Shown: positions 24,781-33,894, counted from the stretch's first letter. The stretch: 64,000 bases of DNA from Oscillospiraceae bacterium (GCA_015064685.1 SVRT01000002.1:90768-154767); one strand, 5' to 3'. The notes: a model not told the origin generated them from the sequence alone. Numbers and translations are program-made.

Positions 24781-26664
24781 TCAGTTTTTGAAATCCATAA
24801 ATCCTATCGCACCCTCAAGATTGATCCTCTCAATGGTCATCGCGTAATAGAACATAGTATCAAGCACGCCTTGGAGCTTGTCCTCGTATTTCCATGCAAG
24901 ATCGATAGACTCGTCACGGAGCTTGTTGCCGCCCTCAATATCTCCGTCAAGACGGATAACGATACCTCTACCGAGAGTGAGGTATATCTGTCTGTGAAGC
25001 TCTAAAAGCTCCCAGGATGCCTTGTGGCAGGGATCGGTAACGGTTGAAATTCTCGAGGAAATAAGAGGCTCGATTTCCTCCATCGCTTTAACTGCTGCAC
25101 GCATATCTTTTTTGAATTGATCGCGGTCAACCTTTACTTGGCTTCTTATAGCGCCGATATCAAATCCTCTTGAAAGGGTTGCAAAATAATTGCAAAGATA
25201 TTCAGTGTCCTCATTACCAAAGCTTGCAGAGTAAAGATCCTTTTTAACCTCATTAAAATCAGTATTGATATTCCAAAGCGTTCTCGCCATCGTTGTCATT
25301 GCGATCGAGGTAGGGAACGCGTTTCTCTGAAGCTGACAGCTGATAAGACCGCTCATACCGAGACCCGTGAAATTCTTGATATCCTGATGAAGCACCTTTG
25401 CGATGCATTCACCGCCTGCATCGAGAATATGGTCCCACATAAGATGATAGTCAAAGTCAACTGCGTCTCCCTCGGGACAGAACTGCTCCCATACGTACAT
25501 TGAAGAAAGATTTTCGTCAACAGAACGAGGCAAACTGTACGCATTGATTTGATATTTTGGCACAGTCTTTATCTTGTACTCGCTTGGGAAAGATTCGCCA
25601 AATGTCCTCGAGATCGGAGCAAACATCATAATTATGTTGTCGCTATGCTCGATCTTCTCATGAATGGGTGGATTGGTTTTATTTCCGCTGATCGAGAAGA
25701 CGACCTTGTTCTTCCATCCGCGCTTGTTGAACTCTCTGGTTATAATGTTGACCATATTCACGTAATAATCAGAGTAATGATATTTTGTGCATTCGGGGCA
25801 TTCGCAGGTGTTGTTCGGGAAATCGCCAAGCCAGAAATGAATAACGTCTGATTCGGGATTTTTCTCAACGTAATCTATAACCGCACCCGTCATTTTCTCG
25901 ATAACATAAGGATTGGAGTAACAGAGCTGTGTTGCAACCGGAGAGTTTTCGTAAACGTATCGTTTTCCGCCAACCATTGCACATATATCCTTGTATTCCT
26001 GCGGAATGGTATCGGGATCTACAGGATCCCAACCGTTATTTTTGATTCCAAAGGGCTCGCACGTCCAACCGTGTCCCATTCTCTGAAGGAGAAGACCGCG
26101 TTTCTTGATCTCACGTGTCATTATCTTAACGTATTCGACTGCTTTTTCTTCAGTAAATGTCTCCGGTTGCTTATAAGGATTTTTTCTGTGACCGTACCAT
26201 CTGTCAAAGAAGATAAATGCATCGTCAAACTGAATATAATACCCGTTCATACCGACCTTGGGAAGCCATTCTATCATATCCAGAACGTTCTCAATGGATA
26301 CTGCGCCCTCTATACACATAACACGGTGACGGCGGTCAGCTGCTTCGTGAATATTCACGTCGCAGGGAATACAGTTCTGAGGTATGTATGTTCCTTTTTC
26401 GCCGGGACGGTTCCACTTTATACCCCACTCGCTGAGCAAGCGGTAAACGCCTATAAGAACACTTCTTTCGTTTGATCCCGCAATGAAACCTTTTTTATCA
26501 TTAACCTTGATCTCAATCGCGTCGTCATACACCTTATCCTTGATCTTTTCATCGGTTATTCCGAGATCGTCAAATAGTTCAAGATCGATTTCGGCATTAA
26601 CTCCGATAATCGAAAGATATTTGTCAAGCTCTTGTCTTGCAAATCCAATAACATCGTATTTCAA
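24781..26664 (-). CDS. DUF4838-type glycoside-hydrolase-like protein
   Basis: This protein of about 627 aa resembles DUF4838 proteins, which carry an alpha-glucuronidase-type N-terminal domain followed by a TIM-barrel. The N-terminal part ends in the typical sequence SVLIGVYRLLSEWGIKWNRPGE. The barrel begins RRHRVMCIEGAV, and the family signature is visible as DVIHFWLGDFPNNTCECPECTKY. There is no signal peptide, so it should act in the cytoplasm on imported oligosaccharides. I propose a TTG start at 26664, seven bases after GGAGG, because the promoter at 26710-26738 would start transcription at or past the ATG at 26703. Catalytic residues and substrate are not known to me. Confidence 0.75.
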   Translation of the reverse strand: MKYDVIGFARQELDKYLSIIGVNAEIDLELFDDLGITDEKIKDKVYDDAIEIKVNDKKGFIAGSNERSVLIGVYRLLSEWGIKWNRPGEKGTYIPQNCIPCDVNIHEAADRRHRVMCIEGAVSIENVLDMIEWLPKVGMNGYYIQFDDAFIFFDRWYGHRKNPYKQPETFTEEKAVEYVKIMTREIKKRGLLLQRMGHGWTCEPFGIKNNGWDPVDPDTIPQEYKDICAMVGGKRYVYENSPVATQLCYSNPYVIEKMTGAVIDYVEKNPESDVIHFWLGDFPNNTCECPECTKYHYSDYYVNMVNIITREFNKRGWKNKVVFSISGNKTNPPIHEKIEHSDNIIMMFAPISRTFGESFPSEYKIKTVPKYQINAYSLPRSVDENLSSMYVWEQFCPEGDAVDFDYHLMWDHILDAGGECIAKVLHQDIKNFTGLGMSGLISCQLQRNAFPTSIAMTTMARTLWNINTDFNEVKKDLYSASFGNEDTEYLCNYFATLSRGFDIGAIRSQVKVDRDQFKKDMRAAVKAMEEIEPLISSRISTVTDPCHKASWELLELHRQIYLTLGRGIVIRLDGDIEGGNKLRDESIDLAWKYEDKLQGVLDTMFYYAMTIERINLEGAIGFMDFKN

Positions 26665-26709
26665 AATAGCACCTCCAAGATAATCATCATAAATGATGTC
26701 CATAAAATG

Positions 26710-26738
26710 ATTGTATCACATTTTACTTGAAAAAACAA
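26710..26738 (-). promoter_or_regulatory. Promoter for the DUF4838 gene
   Basis: On the minus strand TTGTTT (26733-26738) and TACAAT (26710-26715) are 17 bases apart. The transcript would begin near 26703, which supports the internal TTG start at 26664. Confidence 0.6.
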
Positions 26739-26817
26739 TAATAATATTGCATATTACTTGCACTATATTGATATTTTGGAACATAATACAACAAAATAAT
26801 TATTTTATTTTTTTATG

Positions 26818-26846
26818 TTGAAAAAAAAGTGTTTTCGTGTTAGAAT
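26818..26846 (+). promoter_or_regulatory. Promoter for the apbE-like gene
   Basis: TTGAAA (26818-26823) and TAGAAT (26841-26846) are 17 bases apart. The -10 element covers the ORF-track start at 26837, ruling that start out. Confidence 0.75.
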
Positions 26847-26881
26847 ATATTATAAAGTCAATGAAAGGAGCTGGAAGGAAA

Positions 26882-27925
26882 ATGTTAAAAAGGATTGCTT
26901 CATTTATATTATCTATCCTATTTGTTTTAGGATGTGCGGTTGGTTGTAGCGGAATATATCGCGAACCTCAATCAGCAACCTATTACGGACTGTTTGACAG
27001 CTATGTAACGATAAGCTCCTATTCGTCTGATTCTGAGGAGGAGTTTCTGTCCAATTGCGAGGCAATTCATGAAATGCTCCGAAAATACAACAAGTTATTC
27101 GATATATATCGGGAATATAATGGAATAAATAACCTATGTACAGTCAACAGAGAAGCAGGTAAATCGCCCGTAGAGGTTGACGGTGATCTGCTTGATTTTA
27201 TAGATTTTTCCATACAATTATCCATAAAAACAGATCTTGAGGTCAATATCGCGATGGGTTCGGTTTTAAAGCTCTGGCATGACGCCCGAGAATCTGCAAA
27301 CGAAGATTCCAAGCCATATTTACCCGAAAAATCAGCTCTTGAAAGCGCATTTGCTCATACTGATATTGAATCAATAGTTATTGATAGAGAAAATAGCACA
27401 ATCTTCATCACGGATCCCGAAACACAAATAGACGTCGGAGCTATTGCAAAGGGATATGCCGCACAGAAGGCAGCCGATCTTCTAAGGTCAAGAAATGCTG
27501 ACGGATATATTCTTGATCTTGGAGGAAATATCGTCGCTGTAGGAACCAGAGAAAAGGGTAAAGGCTGGACGACGGGAATAAGAAATCCCGATAAAAATTC
27601 TTCTGAAAGCTTCATTGCAAAAATTGAAATATCCAACGTTTCATGCGTTACTTCGGGTGATTACGAAAGATATTTTTCCTTTAATGGGAAGGATTATCAT
27701 CATATCATTGACAAGGATACACTCGAGCCTGCCGCTTATTTCAGGTCAGTAACAGTACTTTGCTCAGACAGTGCCACGGCTGACGCTTTGTCAACAGCAC
27801 TATTCTGTATGTCGATTGAAGACGGTAAAAAGCTTATTTCAAGATTTAACAACGTAGAGGTCGTTTGGGTACTTTACGACGGTAGCATTCAAAAAACAGA
27901 CGGAGTCAAGATTTTAGCACAATGA
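26882..27925 (+). CDS. apbE: FAD:protein FMN transferase (ApbE), lipoprotein
   Basis: This 347-aa exported lipoprotein (signal ending AVGC) attaches FMN covalently to Thr in flavoproteins such as RnfG and RnfD. ApbE features in order are YYGLFDSYVTISSY, INREAG-like NREAGKSPVEVD, DVGAIAKGYAAQKA (Mg/FAD site), GGNIVAVGTREKG, VTSGDYERYF and SVTVLCSDSATADAL. The start is the ATG at 26882 after GGAAGG. It has its own promoter and stands 160 bases before the rnf operon, whose subunits are its expected targets. Confidence 0.93.
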   Translation: MLKRIASFILSILFVLGCAVGCSGIYREPQSATYYGLFDSYVTISSYSSDSEEEFLSNCEAIHEMLRKYNKLFDIYREYNGINNLCTVNREAGKSPVEVDGDLLDFIDFSIQLSIKTDLEVNIAMGSVLKLWHDARESANEDSKPYLPEKSALESAFAHTDIESIVIDRENSTIFITDPETQIDVGAIAKGYAAQKAADLLRSRNADGYILDLGGNIVAVGTREKGKGWTTGIRNPDKNSSESFIAKIEISNVSCVTSGDYERYFSFNGKDYHHIIDKDTLEPAAYFRSVTVLCSDSATADALSTALFCMSIEDGKKLISRFNNVEVVWVLYDGSIQKTDGVKILAQ

Positions 27926-27957
27926 TAAAGTAATTTTTGTCAATTTTGTCTTTTTAC

Positions 27958-27986
27958 TTGACATGTCGACACAAAAAAGATATAAT
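27958..27986 (+). promoter_or_regulatory. Consensus promoter for the rnf operon
   Basis: TTGACA (27958-27963) and TATAAT (27981-27986), both perfect, are separated by 17 bases. This predicts a leader of about 90 bases before rnfC. Confidence 0.92.
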
Positions 27987-28009
27987 ATATATTGTTAAAT
28001 TAAATGCAC

Positions 28010-28048
28010 ATGCGGCATAATTTTGGTTGATCCATATTTTTGCCGCAT
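28010..28048 (+). promoter_or_regulatory. Inverted repeat in the rnf leader
   Basis: ATGCGGCA (28010-28017) and TGCCGCAT (28041-28048) are perfect 8-base complements 23 bases apart, in the untranslated leader of rnfC. It could be an RNA stem or a protein site. No known riboswitch class was recognised. Confidence 0.4.
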
Positions 28049-28085
28049 AAATTTATTTTACCGTTTAAAGAAAGGGTATTGGTTA

Positions 28086-29420
28086 ATGTTTGGAATTCGA
28101 TACATAGGAAACACGCATATACCTCACTATAAGGAGACGGCAACACTTGCCTCAATTGATATGCCTGCTCCGCAGAGCGTCCTCTTACCGATGGTTCAAC
28201 ACATCGGCGCTCCTGCCACTCCAATAGTAAATCCCGGCGATACCGTCAAGATCGGACAGAAGATCGCCGAGGCATCAGGATACGTCTCATCGCCTATCTT
28301 TGCTCCCATTTCCGGAAAGATTGAAAAGTTTGAAGAGTTTCTTCGTCCCGATGGAAAAAAGGTGCAGGCTATACGTATCACCTCCGATGGTGAAATGGCT
28401 ATCCATGAAAGCGTACAGCCCAAGAATATTGACAATCTTGACGATCTTATCGTTGCAGCTCGTGAATCGGGAGTTGTTGGTCTTGGCGGTGCAGGGTTTC
28501 CCCTTGCCGTTAAGCTTGACGTTTTAAAGAAAGAGACAATAGATACCGTTATCTTGAACGGTGCGGAGTGCGAGCCTTACATAACTAGTGACACACGTAC
28601 TATGATCGACCGTGCGAATGATATCAGATACGGCGTTGAGCTTCTTTTAAAGCACGCTCCCGCGGTAAAGCAGTACGTGATCGGAATCGAGAAAAACAAG
28701 CCCGAAGCAATTGTAAAAATGCGCGAGACCTTTGCTGACATCTCAAACGTTACTGTAAAGGCGCTTCCTCCCAGATACCCTCAGGGAGCTGAGAAGGTGC
28801 TTATATACAACACGGTTCGCCGCGTAGTTCCGGAGGGCAAGCTCCCGAGTGACGTTAACGTAGTCGTTTTGAATATCACTTCGATCGCAGTTCTTGCAAA
28901 ATATTGCAGAACAGGAATGCCTCTTGTCAGAAAAAGCGTAACGCTGGACGGTAGCGCAGTTGCGCACCCCAAGAATATCAAAGCGCCCATAGGAACGTCG
29001 GTAAAGGAGATCATTGAGTTTGGCGGTGGAACCAAGGGCGAGGTCGGCAAGGTGCTCCTCGGCGGGCCTATGATGGGTAGCGCTATCGCATCCACTGACG
29101 ATCCGATCATAAAAACAACAGGTGCGATCACTATTCTGTCTAAAGAGGACGTACGAATCCCTGAGCATACTGCATGTATCCGTTGCGGTAGATGCTCCGA
29201 GGCTTGTCCTCATCTTCTCAAGCCCGTAAATTATTCCGATGCTTTAAAGCTTACAAGCAGAGAAGACAAAATGAAAATTCTTGAAAAGAACAAGATAATG
29301 CTTTGCGTTGAGTGCGGAAGCTGTTCATTCGTATGTCCCGCAGGACGCCCGCTCGTTCTCAACAATAAGATCGCGAAAGCGGAATACCGCGAATATCTCG
29401 CGGAGCAAAATAAAAGGTAA
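28086..29420 (+). CDS. rnfC: Rnf complex subunit C
   Basis: This 444-aa subunit sits on the cytoplasmic face of the Rnf ferredoxin:NAD+ oxidoreductase and carries the NADH/FMN site. It has the flavin-binding GGAGFPLAVKL and NGAECEPYITSD region of the NuoF-like fold, and two C-terminal 4Fe-4S motifs, CIRCGRCSEACP and CVECGSCSFVCPAGRP. I start it at the ATG at 28086 after AAAGGG; the ORF-track start at 28023 falls inside the leader inverted repeat. It is the first gene of the operon, in the order C-D-G-E-A-B. Confidence 0.95.
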   Translation: MFGIRYIGNTHIPHYKETATLASIDMPAPQSVLLPMVQHIGAPATPIVNPGDTVKIGQKIAEASGYVSSPIFAPISGKIEKFEEFLRPDGKKVQAIRITSDGEMAIHESVQPKNIDNLDDLIVAARESGVVGLGGAGFPLAVKLDVLKKETIDTVILNGAECEPYITSDTRTMIDRANDIRYGVELLLKHAPAVKQYVIGIEKNKPEAIVKMRETFADISNVTVKALPPRYPQGAEKVLIYNTVRRVVPEGKLPSDVNVVVLNITSIAVLAKYCRTGMPLVRKSVTLDGSAVAHPKNIKAPIGTSVKEIIEFGGGTKGEVGKVLLGGPMMGSAIASTDDPIIKTTGAITILSKEDVRIPEHTACIRCGRCSEACPHLLKPVNYSDALKLTSREDKMKILEKNKIMLCVECGSCSFVCPAGRPLVLNNKIAKAEYREYLAEQNKR

Positions 29421-29431
29421 GGAGGCACAAA

Positions 29432-30370
29432 ATGGATAATCATCTTATCGTTACATCATCACCGCATATTCATTCTCACGCTACAACGAGAAACATTATG
29501 CGTGACGTTCTGATCGCACTCCTTCCCGCGACAGTAGCATCGATTGTCCTTTTCGGCTTCAAGGCTGCGCTTATGATCGCTGTTTGCCTTGTAAGTGCCG
29601 TTTTATCCGAATTCTTTTTCAACATCATTACGAAGAAAAAGCAAACAATCGGTGATTGCAGTGCGGCAATAACGGGGCTTTTGCTCGCACTTAACCTTTC
29701 AACAAAGGTTGAGCTTTGGCAATGCGCTATCGGTTCAATGTTTGCTATAATAGTAGTTAAGTGCCTTTTCGGAGGTCTTGGCAAAAACTTTGCTAATCCT
29801 GCGATCTCAGGAAGAGTATTCCTCATAATAGCATTCGGTGCAGTTGCAGGTGGCGCGCAAACACAGTTTGCAGAAATAGCAACAGGTGCAACTCCCTTGT
29901 ATGCCATCGAGAACGGCGGAACTCTTCCTTCGCTTCTTGATATGTTCCTCGGAAACAGAGGCGGAGCTATCGGTGAAACGTGTGCTCTTGCATTGCTTCT
30001 TGGACTTGCCTATTTGTTGGTCAGAAAGATAATCAGCTGGCATATTCCCGTGATATATGTTGCTACGGTTTTTGTTCTTTCGCTAATAATCAAGCAGGAT
30101 CTTACTATTGCACTTTACGAGGTGCTCGGCGGTGGACTTCTGATCGGTGCGATCTTTATGGCTACCGACTACGTTACCTCTCCGTCAGGAAGAACAGGCA
30201 AGATCATTTTTGCACTTGGATGCGGAATAATAACCGTTCTTATCAGATTCTGGGGATCATATCCCGAGGGTGTTTCCTTTGCGATACTCTTTATGAACAT
30301 CCTCACACCTTATCTTGATCAGATACACGTAATAAAGCCGCTTGGAGGTATTAAAAATGCTAAAAAGTAA
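29432..30370 (+). CDS. rnfD: Rnf complex subunit D
   Basis: This 312-aa membrane subunit has about nine to ten hydrophobic segments. The Thr in ATGATPLYA matches the covalent FMN attachment motif ((S/T)GAT) of RnfD/NqrB, so it is a likely ApbE target. FATNPAISGR-like FANPAISGR and MATDYVTSP are further family marks. It takes part in ion pumping together with RnfA and RnfE. It lies 11 bases after rnfC, and its 3' end overlaps the rnfG start. Confidence 0.95.
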   Translation: MDNHLIVTSSPHIHSHATTRNIMRDVLIALLPATVASIVLFGFKAALMIAVCLVSAVLSEFFFNIITKKKQTIGDCSAAITGLLLALNLSTKVELWQCAIGSMFAIIVVKCLFGGLGKNFANPAISGRVFLIIAFGAVAGGAQTQFAEIATGATPLYAIENGGTLPSLLDMFLGNRGGAIGETCALALLLGLAYLLVRKIISWHIPVIYVATVFVLSLIIKQDLTIALYEVLGGGLLIGAIFMATDYVTSPSGRTGKIIFALGCGIITVLIRFWGSYPEGVSFAILFMNILTPYLDQIHVIKPLGGIKNAKK

Positions 30371-30869
30371 ATTAATGCCCACAATCGTACTTTCAGTTAT
30401 TTGTGTTTGCGTTGTTGCGATCCTTGCGACAGTAAATATCTTTACAGCACCTGTAATTACAGCAAGTCAAGAAGCAAAGACACAACAGGCACTCCTTGAG
30501 GTTATGCCCGATGGAGGTAGCTTTGAAGAGATAACAGACCGTACAGCACTCCCCACAGAGGTTACCGCGGTCTATAAATCATCAAACGGCGGTTACGTTT
30601 TCAGAATGACGGCAAAGGGATATAAAACCGGACTTGTCATTATGTGCGGAATCGACGAAAACGGAGTTGTAACGGGTGCAAAATACATTCAGTCAAGTGA
30701 AACTCTTGGAGCTGAGAACGAGCTTGGCACAAAATATGTTGGAAAGAATGCAGCTGACTATGCATCCGTAGATATTATTTCCGGAGCAACTCTTACTTGC
30801 AAAGGATATCAAGAGGCGATCTCCATTGCATTCCGTTCATTTGAAATACTTACGGGAGGGGAAGAATAA
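30357..30869 (+). CDS. rnfG: Rnf complex subunit G, flavoprotein
   Basis: This 170-aa protein has one N-terminal TM anchor and an extracytoplasmic FMN-binding domain. The motif ISGATLTCKGY holds the Thr that ApbE modifies with FMN. The start is the ATG at 30357, with GGAGG seven bases upstream; the ORF-track start at 30342 is a TTG overlapping that site. It overlaps rnfD by 14 bases and rnfE by one base. Confidence 0.95.
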   Translation: MLKSKLMPTIVLSVICVCVVAILATVNIFTAPVITASQEAKTQQALLEVMPDGGSFEEITDRTALPTEVTAVYKSSNGGYVFRMTAKGYKTGLVIMCGIDENGVVTGAKYIQSSETLGAENELGTKYVGKNAADYASVDIISGATLTCKGYQEAISIAFRSFEILTGGEE

Positions 30870-31573
30870 TGTCTGATAAGAAAAAGCTTTCAATACTTCT
30901 CAAGGGTATTATTCAGGAAAACCCCGTCCTAATACTTGTTCTTGGAACCTGTCCTACGCTTGCAACTACTAACTCGGTTATTTCCGCTCTCTCTATGGGA
31001 ATTGCCGCTACGGTTGTACTCATTTGCTCCAATCTCGTTATTTCATTGCTTAGAAAAATTATTCCCGACACGGTCAGAATTCCGTGTTATATAGTAATTA
31101 TTGCAGGCTTTGTAACTGCAGTACAAATGCTTCTTCAGGCATATCTGCCGTCAATTTACGATATGCTCGGCGTATATCTCGCGCTTATCGTAGTTAACTG
31201 TATAATACTCGGAAGAGCAGAAATGTTCGCAAGAAAGAATCCTGTTGGAGACTCAATTCTTGACGGTCTCGGAATGGGTATAGGCTTCCTTGTAGCGCTT
31301 CTCATTATGGCAACGATCAGAGAAGTGCTTGGAGCAGGCTCATTTGCAGGATTTGAAATTCCTGTACTCTCTCAGTTTAAGATTCCGATACTCACTCAAG
31401 CTCCCGGCGGTTATCTTGTATTTGGCATAGTAATTGCTGTAATGAATGCGATCACCGCAAAGCAGGGAGGAGTCAAGAGAAAATCCTTCTCCTGCGAGGG
31501 CTGTGCTATGAAGGACGGCTGCTCGAAGGAAAGCTGTGAAATGAAGGAAAAGGAGGATAAGACTGATGTATAA
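30869..31573 (+). CDS. rnfE: Rnf complex subunit E, with a Cys-rich tail
   Basis: This 234-aa membrane subunit has six hydrophobic segments and the Rnf/Nqr motif LGTCPTLATTNS, whose Cys lies in the membrane and helps bind a 2Fe-2S centre with RnfA. GMGIGFLVALLIMATIREVLG is conserved. The C-terminal tail of about 25 residues is charged and holds four Cys (CEGCAMKDGCSKESC), beyond the usual end of the family. It overlaps rnfA by eight bases. Confidence 0.94.
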   Translation: MSDKKKLSILLKGIIQENPVLILVLGTCPTLATTNSVISALSMGIAATVVLICSNLVISLLRKIIPDTVRIPCYIVIIAGFVTAVQMLLQAYLPSIYDMLGVYLALIVVNCIILGRAEMFARKNPVGDSILDGLGMGIGFLVALLIMATIREVLGAGSFAGFEIPVLSQFKIPILTQAPGGYLVFGIVIAVMNAITAKQGGVKRKSFSCEGCAMKDGCSKESCEMKEKEDKTDV

Positions 31574-32159
31574 GGAGCTTATACTTATCCTCATGGGCGG
31601 AGTCCTTGTTAATAACTACGTCCTTCAGCAATTCCTTGGAATATGTCCTTTCCTGGGAGTTTCAAAAAAATTCGATCAGGCAAGCGGAATGGGTATTGCC
31701 GTTACATTCGTAATGCTTTTTGCAACGGCGGCTACTTGGCCTATTTATACCTACATACTTGTACCCTCCAAGCTTGAGTATCTTCAGACGATCATATTCA
31801 TTCTCGTAATTGCAACACTCGTTCAGTTTGTTGAGATCATCTTAAAGCGTTTTATTCCCGCGCTATTCAAGGCGCTTGGAGTATATCTGCCTCTTATCAC
31901 TACAAACTGTGCAGTTCTTGGTGTTACGCTTAATAATATAACCGACGGATATAATTTCGTTGAGTCTATGATCTCATCTCTCGGAGTCGGCGTTGGCTTC
32001 TGGCTCGCTATGGTTCTTTTTGCGGGTGTGCGCTCGAGAATATCAGAGACCGCCCCCACAAAATCCTTCCGCGGACTCCCCGTGACTCTAATTGCTGCAT
32101 CAATTGTTGCAATGTCATTTTACGGATTCTCGGGCATTGTTGAGAATCTCTTGGCATAA
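31566..32159 (+). CDS. rnfA: Rnf complex subunit A
   Basis: This 197-aa membrane subunit is homologous to RnfE with inverted topology. It has NNYVLQQFLGICPFLGVS, with the membrane Cys, and YLPLITTNCAVLGV, containing the second conserved Cys. Six TM segments are expected. Its length is normal. It starts inside the end of rnfE and is followed 12 bases later by rnfB. Confidence 0.96.
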   Translation: MYKELILILMGGVLVNNYVLQQFLGICPFLGVSKKFDQASGMGIAVTFVMLFATAATWPIYTYILVPSKLEYLQTIIFILVIATLVQFVEIILKRFIPALFKALGVYLPLITTNCAVLGVTLNNITDGYNFVESMISSLGVGVGFWLAMVLFAGVRSRISETAPTKSFRGLPVTLIAASIVAMSFYGFSGIVENLLA

Positions 32160-32171
32160 GGAGGCAAGAAA

Positions 32172-32984
32172 ATGGAAATATTGATACCTGTACTTATATG
32201 CCTTGCAATAGCCGCCGTATGTGCAGTTATTTTGACACTTACGTCTCACTTTTTTTCAGTCAAGGTTGACGAAACAGAAGAAAAGATAAGAGATTGCCTC
32301 GCAGGCGCTAACTGTGGTGCGTGCGGATACAGCGGATGTGACGGTTACGCAAAAGCTCTTGCCGATAAGTCCTGTACTAAAACGAACCTTTGCACCCCAG
32401 GCGGTGATTCAGTCTCAAAGCAGATCTCTGAAATACTCGGTGTTGAGGCGGAAGATGTCGTTGAGATGGTTGCCTACGTTGCTTGCAACGGCAACTGTAA
32501 CGCTCTTCCTAAGCGTTATACATACCAGGGAAATAAGAGCTGTAAGATTGCCAATATGAACTATGCCGGAGACAAGATGTGTACGTATGCATGTCTCGGT
32601 TACGGCGACTGTGCGGCGGTTTGTCCCAACGATGCTATAAACATAGTTGACGGAGTCGCTGTTGTTGACAGCAAAAAATGTATCGGATGCGGTCTTTGTG
32701 CAAAGACCTGTCCTAAAAAGATGATTCATCTTATCCGTGATGAAGAGCGCGTTATAGTCGCTTGCTCAAATCACGATAAGGGTGCAGTAACAAAGAAGAT
32801 CTGCTCAAACGGATGTATCGGTTGCGGACTTTGCAAGCGCAACTGTCCCGAGGGTGCGATCACAATCGATAACAATCTTGCCGTGATTGACTATGAAAAG
32901 TGTGTTAAGTGCGGCAAATGTGCCGAGGTATGTCCCGTAGGATGTCTCAAGGAATCCTGCTTCATTGGCGCAACCAAACAGTAA
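32172..32984 (+). CDS. rnfB: Rnf complex subunit B, multi-cluster ferredoxin
   Basis: This 270-aa subunit accepts electrons from ferredoxin. An N-terminal TM is followed by a 4Fe-4S domain, ANCGACGYSGCDGYA. Two ferredoxin-like pairs come next: CTYACLGYGDCAAVCP with CIGCGLCAKTCP, and CIGCGLCKRNCP with CVKCGKCAEVCPVGC. That gives up to five clusters, as in clostridial RnfB. It closes the core six-gene set, and the NusG-II gene follows 21 bases later. Confidence 0.95.
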   Translation: MEILIPVLICLAIAAVCAVILTLTSHFFSVKVDETEEKIRDCLAGANCGACGYSGCDGYAKALADKSCTKTNLCTPGGDSVSKQISEILGVEAEDVVEMVAYVACNGNCNALPKRYTYQGNKSCKIANMNYAGDKMCTYACLGYGDCAAVCPNDAINIVDGVAVVDSKKCIGCGLCAKTCPKKMIHLIRDEERVIVACSNHDKGAVTKKICSNGCIGCGLCKRNCPEGAITIDNNLAVIDYEKCVKCGKCAEVCPVGCLKESCFIGATKQ

Positions 32985-33005
32985 ATTTGCGGAGGCAAAG
33001 CGATC

Positions 33006-33374
33006 ATGGAAAAGAAAAGAAGCACAAGATACGATATTCTTTTGATTTCCGCGTTGCTTTGCCTTTCTTTAATTATTGGACTCGTTGTTTTCCTTACAAG
33101 ACGTGAAGGTGCCTACGTAGTTATTGAAATAAACGGAAAAGAGACTGCGAAGTATTCACTCAGCATTGACGGAGAGTATTCAATAAATGGAGGAACTAAT
33201 ATTTTAGTCGTTAAGGATGGGGAAGCATATCTCACTTATGCCGACTGTCCGGATAAGACTTGCGTAAAGACAGGGAAGATAAAACACGTTGGAGAGAGCA
33301 TTATCTGTTTGCCAAACAGGGTAGCTATCACAATTAAAGGCAACACCGAGGACGGTGTCGATATCGTTTCATGA
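33006..33374 (+). CDS. NusG domain II protein
   Basis: This 122-aa protein has one N-terminal TM and a small extracytoplasmic NusG-II domain (PF07009), marked by YADCPDKTCVKTGKI and ESIICLPNRVAI. The Cys pair in CPDKTC and the later Cys are typical. It lies between rnfB and a Gx-transporter gene, a recurrent clostridial arrangement. From memory, both families also appear in flavin-based extracellular electron-transfer loci, so a redox role beside Rnf is plausible but unproven. Confidence 0.88.
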   Translation: MEKKRSTRYDILLISALLCLSLIIGLVVFLTRREGAYVVIEINGKETAKYSLSIDGEYSINGGTNILVVKDGEAYLTYADCPDKTCVKTGKIKHVGESIICLPNRVAITIKGNTEDGVDIVS

Positions 33375-33381
33375 GGTGGTT

Positions 33382-33867
33382 ATGAATAAGAATAAAAAAA
33401 TAGCTTTACTGGGTGTCCTTGCTGCGCTTGCAATAGTGTTATCCTATCTTGAATCCCTTATCCCGCCTCTTGTAGCTATACCCGGTGTTAAGATCGGACT
33501 CGCAAATATTGCAGTCATGCTTGCCCTATATAAATTGAGCGTCAAAGAAGCCGCTTTGATCTCAATTTGCAGAAATCTTGTGATCTTTCTGCTTTTCGGT
33601 GGTCTTTTAGCACTTTTATACAGTCTCGCAGGATCAATATTGAGCCTTACGGTGATGTTCATTCTTAAAAAATTCACACCGTTCAGCGAGATCGGCGTAA
33701 GTGTAGCAGGTGGTGTAACCCACAATATAGCACAAATCGTTGTGGCAGTCTTTACATTCAGTACACCGTCATTGATGCTATACCTTCCTGTTTTGCTTGT
33801 ATCAGGCACAATAGCGGGCATAGTTATCGGAATATGCTCAGGTGTAATCATAAAAAAAATCAAATAA
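33382..33867 (+). CDS. Gx transporter family membrane protein
   Basis: This 161-aa protein has about five TM segments and belongs to the Gx_transp family (PF07456), often mislabelled heptaprenyl diphosphate synthase component I. Visible marks are YLESLIPPLVAIPGVKIGLANIAV and GGVTHNIAQIVVA. The start at 33382 follows GAGGTGG; the ORF-track start at 33355 lies within the NusG-II gene. The fold resembles substrate-binding components of ECF transporters. Next to Rnf and the NusG-II protein it may handle a quinone or flavin precursor; this is inference. Confidence 0.85.
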   Translation: MNKNKKIALLGVLAALAIVLSYLESLIPPLVAIPGVKIGLANIAVMLALYKLSVKEAALISICRNLVIFLLFGGLLALLYSLAGSILSLTVMFILKKFTPFSEIGVSVAGGVTHNIAQIVVAVFTFSTPSLMLYLPVLLVSGTIAGIVIGICSGVIIKKIK

Positions 33868-33894
33868 TCTCTTGGAGATATAGAGGATAATATA

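Noticed and set aside
28010-28048. Riboswitch in the rnf leader
   Set aside because: Only one 8-bp stem is visible and no conserved riboswitch core was recognised; it is listed only as an inverted repeat.
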